Positions 23,767 through 34,880 of a stretch of 64,000 bases of DNA are shown here, in pieces (position 1 is the first letter of the stretch; every line of letters starts with the position of its first letter). The stretch comes from Torreya grandis (Eukaryota > Streptophyta > Pinopsida > Cupressales > Taxaceae), in assembly GCA_037957365.1 (NCBI GenBank), contig JARHVA010004231.1:1-64000 (forward strand). The letters are read 5' to 3'. The notes under the pieces are model-generated. The model saw only the letters and a list, made by a program, of their open reading frames with translations. It had not been told where the DNA came from and made no database searches. Made by a program: the position numbers and the translations under genes.

Positions 23767-25743
23767 TCAACTAGAAGGGGACATGACAGTCCGCCCCTCC
23801 TGAAATTGCTTGCCCTCAAGCAATCTCAACTCTGGATGCTGTAGAATATCTTCGCTTTCCCATGTCGCATCCTCAACTGGCAAATCTTTCCACTTTACCA
23901 AATATTCCCTGATGGTCCGTCGACGCAACTGTCTCTCTCTAGATTCCAAGATGGACTCAGGTACTAAGATCAATTTTCCCTCATCATCTAAGGGAGGTAA
24001 AACTGTAGAAGGCATCACACGGTGTCCTAACGCCTTTTTAAGGCATGATACATGAAAGACATTGTGTACCTTGCTCTCTGTAGGAAGCTCTAGCTCATAA
24101 GCCATCTCTCCAACGCGTCTTAGGATCCGGAAAGGACCGTAGTAACGTGGCTTAAGCTTCTCTGCCCCGCTCTTCTTAAGAGTAGACTGTCGATAAGGCT
24201 GCAGCATAAGATAGACCATGTCACCTACCTCAAAAGATCTCTCGGTCCTCCGCTGATCTGCATACTGCTTCTGTTGATTCTGCGCCTTAGCAATATTCTC
24301 CTTGAGAGTCCTCATAATATCTTGACTCTCTTGCAATAGGTCCCCAGCACTCGGCACTCTACTATCACTCAGTAATAAATCTAGAAAACTCGGTGCCTCA
24401 TACCCGTACAATGCCATAAAAGGAGACATCTGAATGGTCATGTGGAAAGTCGTATTATAGCAATACTCACATAGATGAATCCACTTAACCCAAGCTTTTT
24501 TCTGCCCTGCAATGTAGTTCCTGAGGTAGCCCTCCACCCATTTGTTTACAATCTCCGTCTGTCCATCAGTCTGCGGGTGGTAGCTGGTGCTAGGTGTGAG
24601 CTCGGTCCCACAAAGTCGGAACACCTCCTGCCAGAAGTGACTCAGGAACCGACTATCCCTGTCGCTCACTATGCTCCGAGGTAATCCATGCAGTCGGAAT
24701 ACCTCTCGGAAGAAAACCTCTGCTACCTGTGTAGCTGTATGTGTGGTGGTAATCGGAAAGAAGTGAGCATACTTCGTTAACCGATCCATAACTACATATA
24801 TGCAATCTCGTCCTTGGGCTTTAGGCAAGCCCGTAATGAAATCCATCGACAAACACTCCCACTTCCTGTCAAGAATTGGAAGTGGCTGCAACAATCCTGC
24901 TGGGTACGTGTTCTCCTGCTTGTTCTGCTGACAAACAGGGCACTCACGCACATACTGAAGAACATCTGCTTTGAGGCCCTTCCATGTGAATCTCTCCCTG
25001 ATCTGTCTGTAAGTCTTAAAATATCCGGGATGTCCTGCAGTAGGTATATCATGAAAAGCTCGCATGATAATGTTCTTCATCGATGATCCTGGGATCAAAT
25101 AAACCCTGTTCTTGTAAATGATCAAGTCATCCACAAGAGTATATCTGGTGTCAACCGTCGATCCCTCAACAATGCTAGCTGCCCATGTATCCTTGGCATA
25201 CTCTGCCACAATCATATGTCGCCAATCCTCTGTAATGTGGACCATGGTACTCAAATACGGCCTGCGTGAAAGAGCATCGGCCACAACATTCTGGGTGCCC
25301 TTGATGAAAGAGATGTCGAAGTCATATGCCTGTATTTTACTCACCCACTTCTGCTGACGATCATTGAGGTCTCGCTGCCCCAAGAAATGTCTCAAACTGT
25401 TGTGGTCCGTTTTGATGCAAAATTTGCTGCCCACTAGATATTGCCTAAATTTTGCCAAGGCATGCATGATAGCAAGCATCTCCTTATCATAGATGCTGTA
25501 CAGTCTTTCTGGTCCTCTGAGCTTACGACTCTCATATACTATGGGGTGCTTGTCCTGCATAAGCACCGCTCCAATGCCCTCCCCTGAGGCATCGCACTGC
25601 AACTCGAATGGCTTCGAAAAATCAGGTAGTGCCAGAACTGGGCACGTAGTCATCAACTCCTTGAACCTTTCGAAACACTCCTGTGCTTCAGGTGTCCAAC
25701 AAAAGGCACCCTTTTTAGTCAAATCTGTCATGGGAGCTGCATG
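23767..25743 (-). pseudogene. Chromovirus RNase H, integrase and chromodomain
   Basis: The third part of pol, downstream of the TGA at 25,744. Residues are counted from Met at 25,731. RNase H: D47 (LQCDAS), E84, D109 (KTDH) and D152 (VADALS) are all present. Integrase zinc module: H227, H234, C264, C267. Integrase core: D297 (SMDFITGLP), D357 (VSDRDSRF) and E393 (HPQTDGQTE), with 35 residues between the last two. A GPF-type module is at 531-550 and a chromodomain at about 586-636 (YLVKWKDLPVEDATWESE), whose relatives bind methylated H3K9. All catalytic residues are intact over 654 residues, so only the upstream stops disable it. The C-terminus is encoded across the PPT and 22 bases into the 3' LTR. 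Confidence 0.97.
23789..23803 (-). other. Polypurine tract of chromovirus
   Basis: Minus-strand AGGAGGGGCGGAC directly before the 3' LTR start; it would prime plus-strand DNA synthesis. Two pyrimidines interrupt the purine run. It is also protein-coding, lying within the last codons of pol. Confidence 0.8.
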
Positions 25744-27069
25744 TCATGAATAACCATTCACGAACCTCTGGTAAAACCCACACAAACCTAGAAATCCCCT
25801 TAGCTGTGTTAGGTTTGCTGGAATAGGCCAATCTATGATGGCGCGGATCTTCTCAGGATCCATCCGTACTCCCCCTGCACTGATAATATGACCCAAGTAT
25901 AACAATTCGGTCATCCCCAGATCACATTTGGACTCCTTGGCGTACAAGGATTCCCTCTCTAATATGCTGAGTATAGTCTCCAGATGAGCCAAATGCTCCT
26001 GCCAATTCCTACTGTATATAAGAATGTCATCAAAAAAAACAAGTACAAACCTCCTCAGTAGTGAATGGAAGACTCTATTCATGGTGGACTGAAATGTTGC
26101 TGGTGCATTAGTGAGCCCGAATGGCATCACTATAAACTCGTAGTGTCCACTATGGCAATGGAAAGCTGTCTTCTCCACGTCCTGCTCGCGAACTCTGATC
26201 TGATGGTAGCCTGATCTTAAGTCTATCTTCGTGAAGTAATGTGCACCATGGAGCTCGTCAATAAGCTCGTCAATACGTGGTATAGGATACCTGTTCTTAA
26301 TGGTCCTCTTATTCAGGGCTCTGTAGTCAATGCACATTCGTAGGGTACCATCCTTCTTCTTCACTAGAACAACTGAAGAAGCAAACGGTGATTTGCTTGG
26401 CTGAATATGACCCATAGCCAGTAACTCCTTAATTGTTCTCTCGATCTCATCCTTCAACCGCTTAGGATGTCGATAAGGAGTAATCATAATGGGCTTAGCC
26501 CCCTCCTCAAGCTCAATAATATGCTCAATGCCCCTGTCTGGAGGTCTCCCTGGTGGAATGTCACCAAAGACCTCGTCATGCTTGACTCTCAGCTGCTGGA
26601 TGTCTGGGTGGTACTCGGTCTTCTGTTGTCCCTCCTGTATTGGTGCTACTGTGCACTCGGCAGCCCACTCTACCATGTCATGTCGCATGAGCCTCTCCAT
26701 CCGATGTAAAGAAATAGTCTTGATGTTGCCGTCCCGTATTGCTTTGAGAATGTGAGACTTCCCATCTACATCAAAACGGATCTCCATATCCCTAAGATTA
26801 AGAGTGACTATTTCAAGGGAATGAAGCCACTTCATGCCCAAAACCAAGTCTATATCTCCCATGTTGACCACATAATAATCCGCCTTGAACTCATAGTTGT
26901 TTAAGCGTAATGGGAGCTCCCTGATCATCCGCTCACATCTGAGGGTGTAACCGTCAGCTACCTTAACTCTAATGCCCTCAAACTCTTCTGTAGTGAGTCC
27001 ACGCTTCTCCACAAATCTAGTATCAATAAAATTATGTGTGGCGCCCGTGTCAAGAAGGGTAATGACCCT
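25744..27069 (-). pseudogene. Chromovirus protease and reverse transcriptase
   Basis: Segment between the TAG at 27,070 and the TGA at 25,744. The aspartic protease active site [10 protein letters not shown] is encoded at about 27,022-27,051, and its flap-side GMKWL box at 26,824-26,838. RT spans about 25,980-26,490: [25 protein letters not shown] (catalytic D), [20 protein letters not shown] and [11 protein letters not shown], where FFDD stands for the usual YVDD or YIDD and keeps both Asp residues. The connection domain continues to [13 protein letters not shown] before the stop. Every key residue is present; lineage is chromovirus by the C-terminal chromodomain. The stop falls between RT and RNase H, inside what should be a continuous polyprotein. 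Confidence 0.96.
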
Positions 27070-27726
27070 CTATCCTGCCAAAACTCCCCAGAGTCTGAAT
27101 GATCCCTCGTGCTGGATGCTAGATAGACGTGCTTCCTGAATCTGGAGCTCTGACTCTGCCTCTACCCAAGGCTCTGAAGCTTCAGCATCTGGCTCCTCGG
27201 AACAATCGTGATGTTCGGAATCTTCTGATTCCTCATCCTCATAATAGGCCCACATTACCCAATTTGCTTTTCCCTTAGGTCTCAAAGGACAATCATGATT
27301 AGCATCATATGGAACTTTACAGTAAAAACAAAGCTTCTTCCTTCGCAGGTCATTAAGAGCCTCTCTATCCAAAGGTGGTGCTGCTGGATTGGCCCTCGAA
27401 TCATTCTTGACCCCTGATTTATCTATGTTGAAGCCTGGTCTTTCTCTATTCCTGTTGGAGCCCTTACTGTCCCTGGATGAAGAAGTACCTCTGGAGTTAG
27501 ATCTACTAGATGGAGCTGCCATCTCCATACTACGTGCCTTCTTCATAGCTTCCTGTAAGGAAGGAGGATCAAAACCTTTGACCCAACCTCTCAGTGGTTC
27601 TGTCAATCCCTCTACGAAGAGTACTACTAGTCGCCTCTCTGAAATGTCAGGAACCATGACTGATAACTTCTGGAAGTCACCAATGTATGACTCTAGACTG
27701 CCACTTTGGCGCAACTGTGCCAACTC
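27070..27726 (-). pseudogene. Chromovirus Gag C-terminal half with zinc knuckle
   Basis: Continues the Gag frame after the TGA at 27,727 and ends at a TAG at 27,070-27,072. It starts with LAQLRQSGSLESYIGDFQKL, the end of the retrotransposon Gag core, then a Ser/Arg-rich linker, and a zinc knuckle at 27,289-27,330 of form C-x2-C-x7-H-x-C (CFYCKVPYDANHDC), which would bind RNA. An acidic tail (YYEDEESEDSEHHD) follows. The TAG lies six codons before the protease catalytic Asp, at the Gag-protease border. Confidence 0.95.
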
Positions 27727-28566
27727 TCAGAAATAGGACTCTGGATCCCTCCTGTCAAAACGCTCCACCAGCCTGTCCACAAACTCCTGATAAGAAGTGA
27801 TCCGATCATGATGGAGTGTCACCATCCCATGGTGCCACCAATCGTGAGCTACTCCCTCGAGATGTAGTGTCGCATATCTGATAGCATCTTCCTCACCCAT
27901 CGGTCGCAATGTGAGAAATGTATCCAGCTTACTAACCCAAGCCTGTGCTGTCACTTTACCACTACCGTCAAATGTTGCTAGTGAGAGCCTACTCGTAGCC
28001 TGCTTCAGATCATTGTTCTGGGGTCTTGGTCTCCCATTCTGTCGACCTTGGTAATGTTCTTTCCTTTGTGTGAGGAATCGGTCAAAAGTAATCATCTCCC
28101 TGACCACATGTGGTAATGACTCCCACTCTTCAGTCACTGCCCTAAGTGTGTCCGTAAATGTCTCCTCATGCTCCTCATCTGCTATCACCTCCTCTGCCTC
28201 CTGTCTCACAAAGATAGGCCTAGTAGGCCTATTCGCTGTATGAGAAACAGTCCCATGGCCTCGCTGTGATCCTGCAACACTCCTGACATCTTCACGGTGT
28301 GGGGAATGTCTCCTCGGAGAACCCAATCTTGGCAGTGCTGCTGCCAACTGCTGTAATACCTGGTTATTCTGCCTTTGCCCTTCTCGTAGTTCTCTAAGAG
28401 TAAGTAAAACTTCTGGATCATCTTGGTCTCTCGGATGGTGAGGAATACGGACCCTGCCAATATCATCACCCATGTCTTCCGGCGGTTGTTCTAGAACTTG
28501 AGTACCTTCAAGCAAAGCTTTACTGCGTGTGTAATACCCGTGTGGTCGCAACTCTTGTGGCTGCAT
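27727..28566 (-). pseudogene. Chromovirus Gag N-terminal half
   Basis: Starts at ATG (28,564-28,566), 33 bases past the PBS, and runs 279 codons to TGA. It contains an N-terminal charged region, and from about residue 185 the capsid-like Gag core, with LATFDGSGKVTAQAWVSKLD, YATLHLEGVAHDWW and FVDRLVERFDRRDPESYF. In a live element this packages RNA into cytoplasmic particles. The TGA sits in mid-core, so a protein made from this part alone should not assemble. The surrounding frame is otherwise perfect. Confidence 0.95.
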
Positions 28567-28599
28567 AAAATTTCTAAACCCTCAGGATGGCAGGATTTA

Positions 28600-28611
28600 G
28601 CTCTGATACCA
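28600..28611 (-). other. Primer-binding site, tRNA-iMet
   Basis: Minus-strand TGGTATCAGAGC, one base after the 5' LTR. This is the standard plant PBS complementary to the 3' end of initiator tRNA-Met. Confidence 0.97.
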
Positions 28612-28612
28612 C

Positions 28613-29777
28613 TGTAATATCCCTTCGAATATCAAAACAAAGCTCCAAATTGCTTATCTGAATTTCTGCAAAATATCTTCAAATAGATGAATAAATCACA
28701 GTATAATTTCTTATTTATTTGCTCATAAGCTTACAATTAGAGACCCTCTGTCAGGTATACAAAGAATATCAAAAGTTCGGCCTTATAGCCTGAATATTCC
28801 ACAAACTGGGTTGAATCTGGCACGTCTCGGCCTGCTGTGTAAAAAACACAGTCGTCGACGTCGGTTATACTGCCGTCGTCGGTCGACCTGTAGTGGTCCC
28901 CTTGCCGACGTCGGTGATGAGTCGACCGATGTCGGTCTCTGTAAGTCCCTGTTCGCCGATGTCAGTACCTGAACTTCCTGTAGATGCGTACGGATTTTCA
29001 CGGAGCTGTACGGAATTTGTACGGCCGCTGATATAACACACCCTGTATGCCTGATCTTGATCTATAGAATTATGGGCTGACACAAAAGATCTATATCTGG
29101 ATAATTCTTGAATCAAAAACTCAAAATAAAGAAAATACCTGTAAACCCTTGTGATAGCTTTTGAGTGAAGTTATCTCTCAAATACCTGTAATACTATGAT
29201 AACTTCTGGGTGAAGTTATCTCTCAATTCGGCAATAGATCGGCTGATCTTTCACAACCTCTGAATCGCACACAATGAAGAGTTGGTGTTCTTCAATGCAA
29301 TTGGAATCCTGGAACCCTTGGCTCAGTCTTCATAGAAGAATTTCTTAACAAGAATCAATATCAATAATAAGCTTGAATACAAACTCTCTCCCATGAGAGA
29401 TTCTTATACACCTCCAAAGGTGTGCTTGCTAAAATTAGACTCCCTTAAATTAGACTTCCTTAAATTAGAACTAGGGTCTTAAAATTAGACCAAGTCTTAA
29501 TTTAGAATTTGCATCCTCAAATTAGACTAAATCATTAATAATTAATAATTAATTAATAATTATTAATTAATTAGTAATTAATTAAAATGAGTTCAAATAA
29601 TTAATATTTGATTAAATCAATCAAATAATAATATCTCCCTTAATTCATGTCCGAAAGAGCCCGAACGAATTCCAACCCATCTCTATCAAGACCCTCTATC
29701 CATTTCATTAGCCTACGAGGGTCACATAATAGGCTAATCATCCGCTCAAAATATGTCAACTAGAAGGGGACATGACA
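28613..29777 (-). repeat. 5' LTR of chromovirus
   Basis: Partner of 22,624-23,788, same length. One of the CG palindromes has lost a CpG here (CGTCGACGTCGG at 28,852). It would carry the promoter for the genomic RNA. The palindrome cluster is at 28,855-28,966 and the possible TATA box at 29,401-29,408. Confidence 0.97.
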
Positions 29778-29915
29778 GTTGGTCAATTTCTTGCACTTTA
29801 TATTTCCTTAGCCTATCTTCCCCTATACAAATCCCTTGTGCTAGCCCTCTAGCACTTGATTTTCCTCTTTTGGTCCTCTTATGCATGATCGTATTGCATC
29901 TTCACTTTCTCTCTT

Positions 29916-29936
29916 ATGCACAATCTTATTGTGCAT
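29916..29936. repeat. Perfect 9-bp hairpin, one of three related
   Basis: ATGCACAAT, loop CTT, ATTGTGCAT. Decayed relatives in the same TCTTATGCAC...GCATCTT setting lie near 29,879 and 30,111. In the Tat-like element, upstream of its 3' ORF. Confidence 0.75.
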
Positions 29937-29979
29937 CTTTTTTTGGCTCCTATTTCTTCCAAGTTGGGCAAACTCCTTA

Positions 29980-30480
29980 TGACCATAAACTTAGGTGTTT
30001 AGACCTAAGTGATTAGAAATCAAATGGGTTTGACTCACCCAACTAGAATTATGTATAGAAGTACTAGATTAGTTCTTCCTTGGGCCTTTAAAATCCATAT
30101 AATTTGTCTCTTATGCACATGTATTTCATGCATCTTCTTATTGAGTATGGTGAGTATCCTGTACCCACCACTTAGATGTTTGACCTTAGGAAATTTAGAA
30201 AGCATGAGGGCTTGACTCACTTGGTTGGATTTATGAATGAAAGGATAAATGAACATCTACTTGGGGGCTTAAAAGCACCATACATCTAGAATTTAGTGCA
30301 TGGTGGTCTAGTGTGATTTCCTTGTCTAATGCTAATAATCCTCACTCACCCAAAACATAGGTGTCTAGCCTTAGGTGCTTAGAAAGTACAAGTGATCAAA
30401 TCACCTAGCTAGAATTATGAGTGAAGTGTTAATATATTTTCTCAATGGGCTTCAAAGCACCAATTCTTCACTCTTTCCAC
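29980..30480. repeat. ~180-190-bp degenerate tandem repeat, three units
   Basis: Three units start near 29,989, 30,168 and 30,356. Each has a TAGGTGTTTAGACCT-like block, an AATTTAGAAAG-like block, TTGACTCAC(C/T), an AGAATTATGNNTGAA-like block and then a GGGC/GGGGCTT(A/C)AAAGCACC-like block. They lie between the integrase and the 3' ORF of the Tat-like element. Confidence 0.75.
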
Positions 30481-30699
30481 TAATACCAAAGAATAAAACA
30501 AAATAAAACTCTTTATCTTATGCTAAACATTATTTTGGTCATTTAAACTCAAACTAACTAGTGACCAAGAAGTCAATGTTTCTATGGTGTAAGTACTACC
30601 CTATTGCCAATATTGATTCAACATGTTTCCATTGAAATTCCTAGGGAGAATTTCACCTGTCAAAGTGCATAACTTTCATGCACCTATCTCAAATATGTG

Positions 30700-31960
30700 G
30701 TGAATGATATAGGGGCCTGCCCATCTACCTCATTTATAGTTTGCCTAGGTACTTGAAATACTTGGAGTCATAGAGCAAAACAAATGTTCATTCTGTTAGC
30801 ACCTTATTATTTATATGCTTATTATGACAAAGCTTTGTATGTGTTTTCTCTATCTATTAGCTCCACTTGGCTTGGGCATGTATATCATCTAAGAACTCTA
30901 TGTCCTCCAACTTTGCGTTCAATGACACTTAGTCATCTAATAAACCAATGCACATGATGAATAATGATGGTATCAAGAATTCCATTAGCAAGATTAATTT
31001 AGTGCCAAACACCAATTGAAACATTTTAGCCTTGTTTAGGTGCTTATAGGTTATGTGATATGCCCATAACAATGCCAACACTCAATCATCCCAATCTTTA
31101 CGACCAACATTGCATATCTTTTTGAGGCATGTTCCTAGTATTTTATTAAATGCCTTAGCTATGCCATTTGATTTTAGATGATAAGGGGTCATTCTATGGT
31201 ACACCACCATATACTCAGCCAATAAGATACATAGCATTTCATTGATAAAGTGAGTTCCCATATCATTAGTCAGACTGAGTGAGAACCCATATTAACTTAT
31301 TATGTTTTCCCAGATGAAGCACATGGCTATGGTAGTTGTGTAGTATTTTATTAGCATGGACTCAACCCACTTGGTGAAATAATTTGTGGTTGCTAGGATA
31401 TACCTTACACCTATGCATTGTGCTGTGGGAGTTATCAACCCAACAAAATCAATGGTTCATTTTTCAAATGGAAACTAGGCAAGAATGGGGATGAGAGGCA
31501 TATCATCCTAATGGTTGGGCTTCCCTATACACTATCATATATCACATGCCTTAGTGTAGTTCTTAGCATCTTATAATAGGTTTGGCCACCACAAACTTAA
31601 CTGCAACACTTTTCTTGCTATTACATCTCTAACACAATGTCATCCTACTATGCCTTTATACACCTCTTACAAGATAGAATATCTTTCATGCTCCAAGATA
31701 CATCAATGCAATACTTCATCTCTACTTAGCTTATATAGTTATCTAATGATGAGTAGAAAGGGGGTAGTGTAAACTACTATTTGTTTCTTTTCTTTATTCA
31801 TCATAGTCTAGGGTCCAACTCTAGATGTTAAAAAGGGAATGATCTCTACCAAATACTAAAGGATACAATAGAATCTATACATTTGCATGTTTGACATGTC
31901 ATCCTCAATAAGTGCCACTACACCAAAATTGATGTAGGATAAATAATTTGGCCCCAGGTT
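30700..31960 (-). pseudogene. Integrase of Tat-like element (decayed)
   Basis: Minus-strand translation shows the zinc module and core of a Ty3 integrase. KVLQLSLWWPNLL and CDI..CIGKPNH (31,510-31,600) correspond to the WPTM and CxxCQ region; TIDFVGLITP (31,425-31,455) holds the first catalytic Asp; RYILATTNYFTKWVES follows. TNDMGTHF (31,240-31,265) corresponds to SDNGxxF with its Asp kept, and TPYHLKSNG.AKAFNKIL (31,130-31,190) to the HPQxNGxxEAxNK block with the Glu replaced by Lys or Ala. Stops and shifts occur throughout. The IDFVG and ATNYFTKW forms are those of Tat/Athila-type elements rather than chromoviruses. Confidence 0.82.
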
Positions 31961-31989
31961 CTACTTTCCAAGCTTAACTATAATGGAAA

Positions 31990-33000
31990 ATTAAAATTCC
32001 TAAAATATAAATATCTATCTGCATATGCACCCATGTAAAATAGTCTTGTTCATGAGGTACTTGAGCACCTTATGATCAGTGAAAAAGATGAATGAGGTTG
32101 GTAGCAAATATTTTGTGAACTTTTTCAAGGCATAGACCATGGCGAAAACCTTACACTTCATGGTTATGTAAGTCTACTCTATTGAGGTCAACTTTGTATT
32201 AGTGAAGGAGATGGGATGATCCATTTTGCCTTCTATAGGTTGTGCCAAGATTGCACCAATCATAGAGCTAGAAACATTGACATAGACATGAAAAGGTGTT
32301 TTATAGTTAGGGAATTATAAGATAGGCATGTTAGCTAATCTAAGATTTAGGGTTTTAAAGGCATACTCTTATGCTTCACCACAGTAGAGTGGTTGATCCT
32401 TGCACAAAATCTCTTCTAGTGGAACCAAAATCTTCACATAATTCATAAATTTTATATAATATCCATAGTGGCCAAGAAAGGTGTGAACGAAGGAGTTTTA
32501 ATTGAATTATGATGGAAATATTTATTGGATCGATGAACAAACCATAATTACAAATGATGTCCCTAAGTGTTTGATATGCACTTTTTTAGGTTTAGGGATA
32601 TCTAGAGCTGATTTCACCTTTAGGCACAGGTTGTCACAATGGTCCTTGATAAGGCCATACACTCTCCAATCATCCAGATAGACTTGGGGGAACATGTGGA
32701 TGAAATATTTGAATGTGGTGATCACCACTCTAGATAACATGGATGGTGCATTATTGAGTCCAAAGGATAGGTTATTTTAACCTTATCCTCCTCCTTAATC
32801 TAGACTTGGTGATAGCCAAAAATCCATTAGTGAAGGTGTATATCTCATAACCTATGATGCCTTCTAGGACTTCATCAATGAATGGAATTAGGAAGGGAAA
32901 ATTGATGCATGTAGCATTCAACATTCTATAATAGATGTAGATGCAAATATTCCCATCCTTATTAATGCTTATTACCATTGAGATCACTTATTCAGACTCT
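31990..33000 (-). pseudogene. RT and RNase H of Tat-like element (decayed)
   Basis: Around 32,780-32,985 the minus strand reads NKDGNICIYIYYRMLNAT, FPFLIPFIDEVLEGI and YTFTNGFLAI, matching KDGKxRVCxDYRxLN, PFPLPFIDxxLE and SFxDGFSGY. At 32,669-32,680 YLDDW gives the catalytic Asp pair. RNase H follows at 32,000-32,200, with MKCKVFAMVYALKKF and YLLPTSFIFFTDHKVLKYL, matching E-xAVVxAxxKFRxYL and TDHxALxxL. Catalytic Asp of the first RT motif is replaced (FTNGF for FxDGF). Frames shift several times, so the copy is dead and old. Confidence 0.85.
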
Positions 33001-34599
33001 TATATAGGGTAAATGACCCTATGCCTAATATATTGTCAATCTCTATTTTGACCTTGCTACAAAGGTTGGGATTCATCCTATAAGGATGATTTTTGACCAG
33101 TAATACACTATTGATTAGATTTATAATCATTTTCCCAAGGCATGGGTGGGTGAAATTCATACGTAATAAGTCCTAGGGAATAAATCTTAGAATTCCTTTA
33201 GGAGGTCTATGATTTGTGCTAACTCTACATCAGACCAATAGGTGCCTAAAGTAGCCATATTTGGTTCTCCTTTTATGTTGATGTTCACTTTGATAGTATT
33301 TAGTGGTGTGTGGTAGGGATTATTCTTATCTTGGTGAGAATACTTGACCTAATGGGTTCCCTCTATTGTCTCAACATAAAGATGAGTGGGGTATTCTTTG
33401 CTAGGGTTGCTATCATCTACTTGGTGTACAAGCTTTCTTTTGGTGGCTAGTGTTTTCCAGTAGCACTCCTTCCATGTTTCATCATCTTCATTTATTGAGT
33501 TGATTTTGAGTATTTTTTATTCAAATAAGGTTGAGAGTTTCAACACTTTTTCTCCAAACATGTCTTTCAAGTGCTCCTCAAAGATAATAGTGTCTTTGAA
33601 CACTACCCTCTAAATTATTTACAATGGCTCGACCAGTTCAAAGTTTTGTGAGGAAAAAGAGAAGGTATGTACAAACTTTTACTTAAGGGTTTTCCAATTA
33701 GTTATACCTTGAAATGTCTCATTGATCACATACCATGCATGTGCCCATGTATTTAGAGTTCTATAAAAGGTGTGTACCCATAATTTCTTTAGGGTAGTCA
33801 CACTACAGTTAGGCCATATCTCTTCACATAAGTACACATGTGTTATAGCGTTGGAGTTTCTAGAGAACATTGAGATATCTAAGTTCTCATTACTCTTCTA
33901 AAATATAGTACACATGACCACCTTTACCTTAGGCCAAGTTGGTAAGTTAGACCTTTATGCTACCCACCAGCATGTGATAGTGCTCCTTAAGGTGTATACA
34001 AGTGTGCCCATTATGTCTATCTCTTTGGGGATGCATGATTTAAGGTCATGGACATGCCTTTACACTAGGTTTATCCCTTAAAATTTTGGGATCACTACAA
34101 GTTTGAATTTGATTAGGTAGACTACCCTCTTTTCCTTCTTCTCTTGGCATAGGATCCATCATTTCAGAGCATGATCAATTTAGACTGAGCTAGTATTCAT
34201 GGGATTTGGCACCTTTACATGCAACAAGAAAAATATACAACCAATGGTATCATATGCCTCTTTAACCCATTAGTCACAAGGGAAATTGGTGGTGTCTGAG
34301 GTTGACTGCCCATCCTCCCAAGAAAGCACTCCCTGATCAAAAAGATGGAGATTCTTGATGCCTTACTCTATAATTTTAAAAATATGGTTGATCTCATCCT
34401 CTAGATCAACATCCTCTACATAGGGGGTCTTTAGTCACTTTAAAGGGGGATTAATACCCTTTCCTTTCCAGTTTTGAAGGTCATGTATCACTTCTTGAAG
34501 TGCATATCTACATTATTATTATATCATCAAGACCTTCCTAAAAGTGCTAAGTAGTTATCCTATTCTACTAACTCAATAACCTTGAAGTCAGTGTGGAAT
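33001..34599 (-). pseudogene. Degraded pol region between protease and RT
   Basis: Lies where the protease-RT connector of the Tat-like element should be. Only short open stretches remain and I identify no motif in them. A length of 1.6 kb is large for a connector, so insertions are possible. Confidence 0.4.
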
Positions 34600-34880
34600 T
34601 TGATTCACTTAATATCTAAAATGGTGACCTATAAAATTTTGATCAGTTATGCTTGAGTCTTTTTTTCCATGAAGAGCACATGGGGAGAAGGTCTCAAGGC
34701 TAGCTTTCCCATCTTCTCCCATGCATTCTTGGTCACTATATTGACCTCTGCACTAGTATCAATCAACACCTAATAGATGGACCATCCATCAATAGTGGCA
34801 TTTACTAGTAGCTCTTGGTCACACTCTATGTTCTAATAATTCTTTACTTCACACACTTGCTCCATATGTAGTGTAGTAAA
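34600..34880 (-). pseudogene. Aspartic protease of Tat-like element (decayed)
   Basis: The minus strand reads ELLVNATIDGWSIY, then VLIDTSAEVNIVT with the active-site Asp at 34,758-34,760, and after about 60 codons a LALLGRS block. This follows the pattern of retropepsin-like domains in Tat elements (LIDxGAxxNxxS ... LLGRPW). Gly of the DTGA triad-neighbourhood is Ser here. Stops interrupt it. Confidence 0.72.

Larger units (their letters stand above)
22624..23788 (-). repeat. 3' LTR of chromovirus
   Basis: On the minus strand it starts TGTCATGTCC and ends GGATATTACA. It pairs with 28,613-29,777 base for base apart from 17 substitutions. It includes an AT-only block (23,541-23,600), a ~30-bp direct repeat containing GTGAAGTTATCTCTCAA (near 23,178 and 23,221) and a cluster of CG-rich palindromes (22,864-22,980). 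The last codons and stop of pol lie inside it. Confidence 0.97.
22624..29777 (-). mobile_element. Ty3/gypsy chromovirus, near-complete, nested
   Basis: Full-length LTR retrotransposon of 7,154 bp. Both LTRs are 1,165 bp; I count 17 substitutions between them (about 1.5 percent, 15 of them transitions) and no indels, so insertion was fairly recent. A tRNA-iMet PBS and a PPT are in place. Between them a single frame of 1,600 codons (28,566 to 23,767) encodes Gag, protease, RT, RNase H, integrase and a C-terminal chromodomain. It is interrupted only by TGA at 27,727-27,729, TAG at 27,070-27,072 and TGA at 25,744-25,746, with no frameshift. No 5-bp target duplication is seen (TGTGC left, GTTGG right). 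GC and CpG content are far above the surrounding old DNA. The chromodomain fits targeting to heterochromatin, here the Tat-like element. Confidence 0.97.

Noticed and set aside
23810..28500. Several plus-strand open frames of 69-115 codons opposite gag-pol
   Set aside because: They are antisense shadows of the long, CpG-rich minus-strand frame and have no motif of their own.
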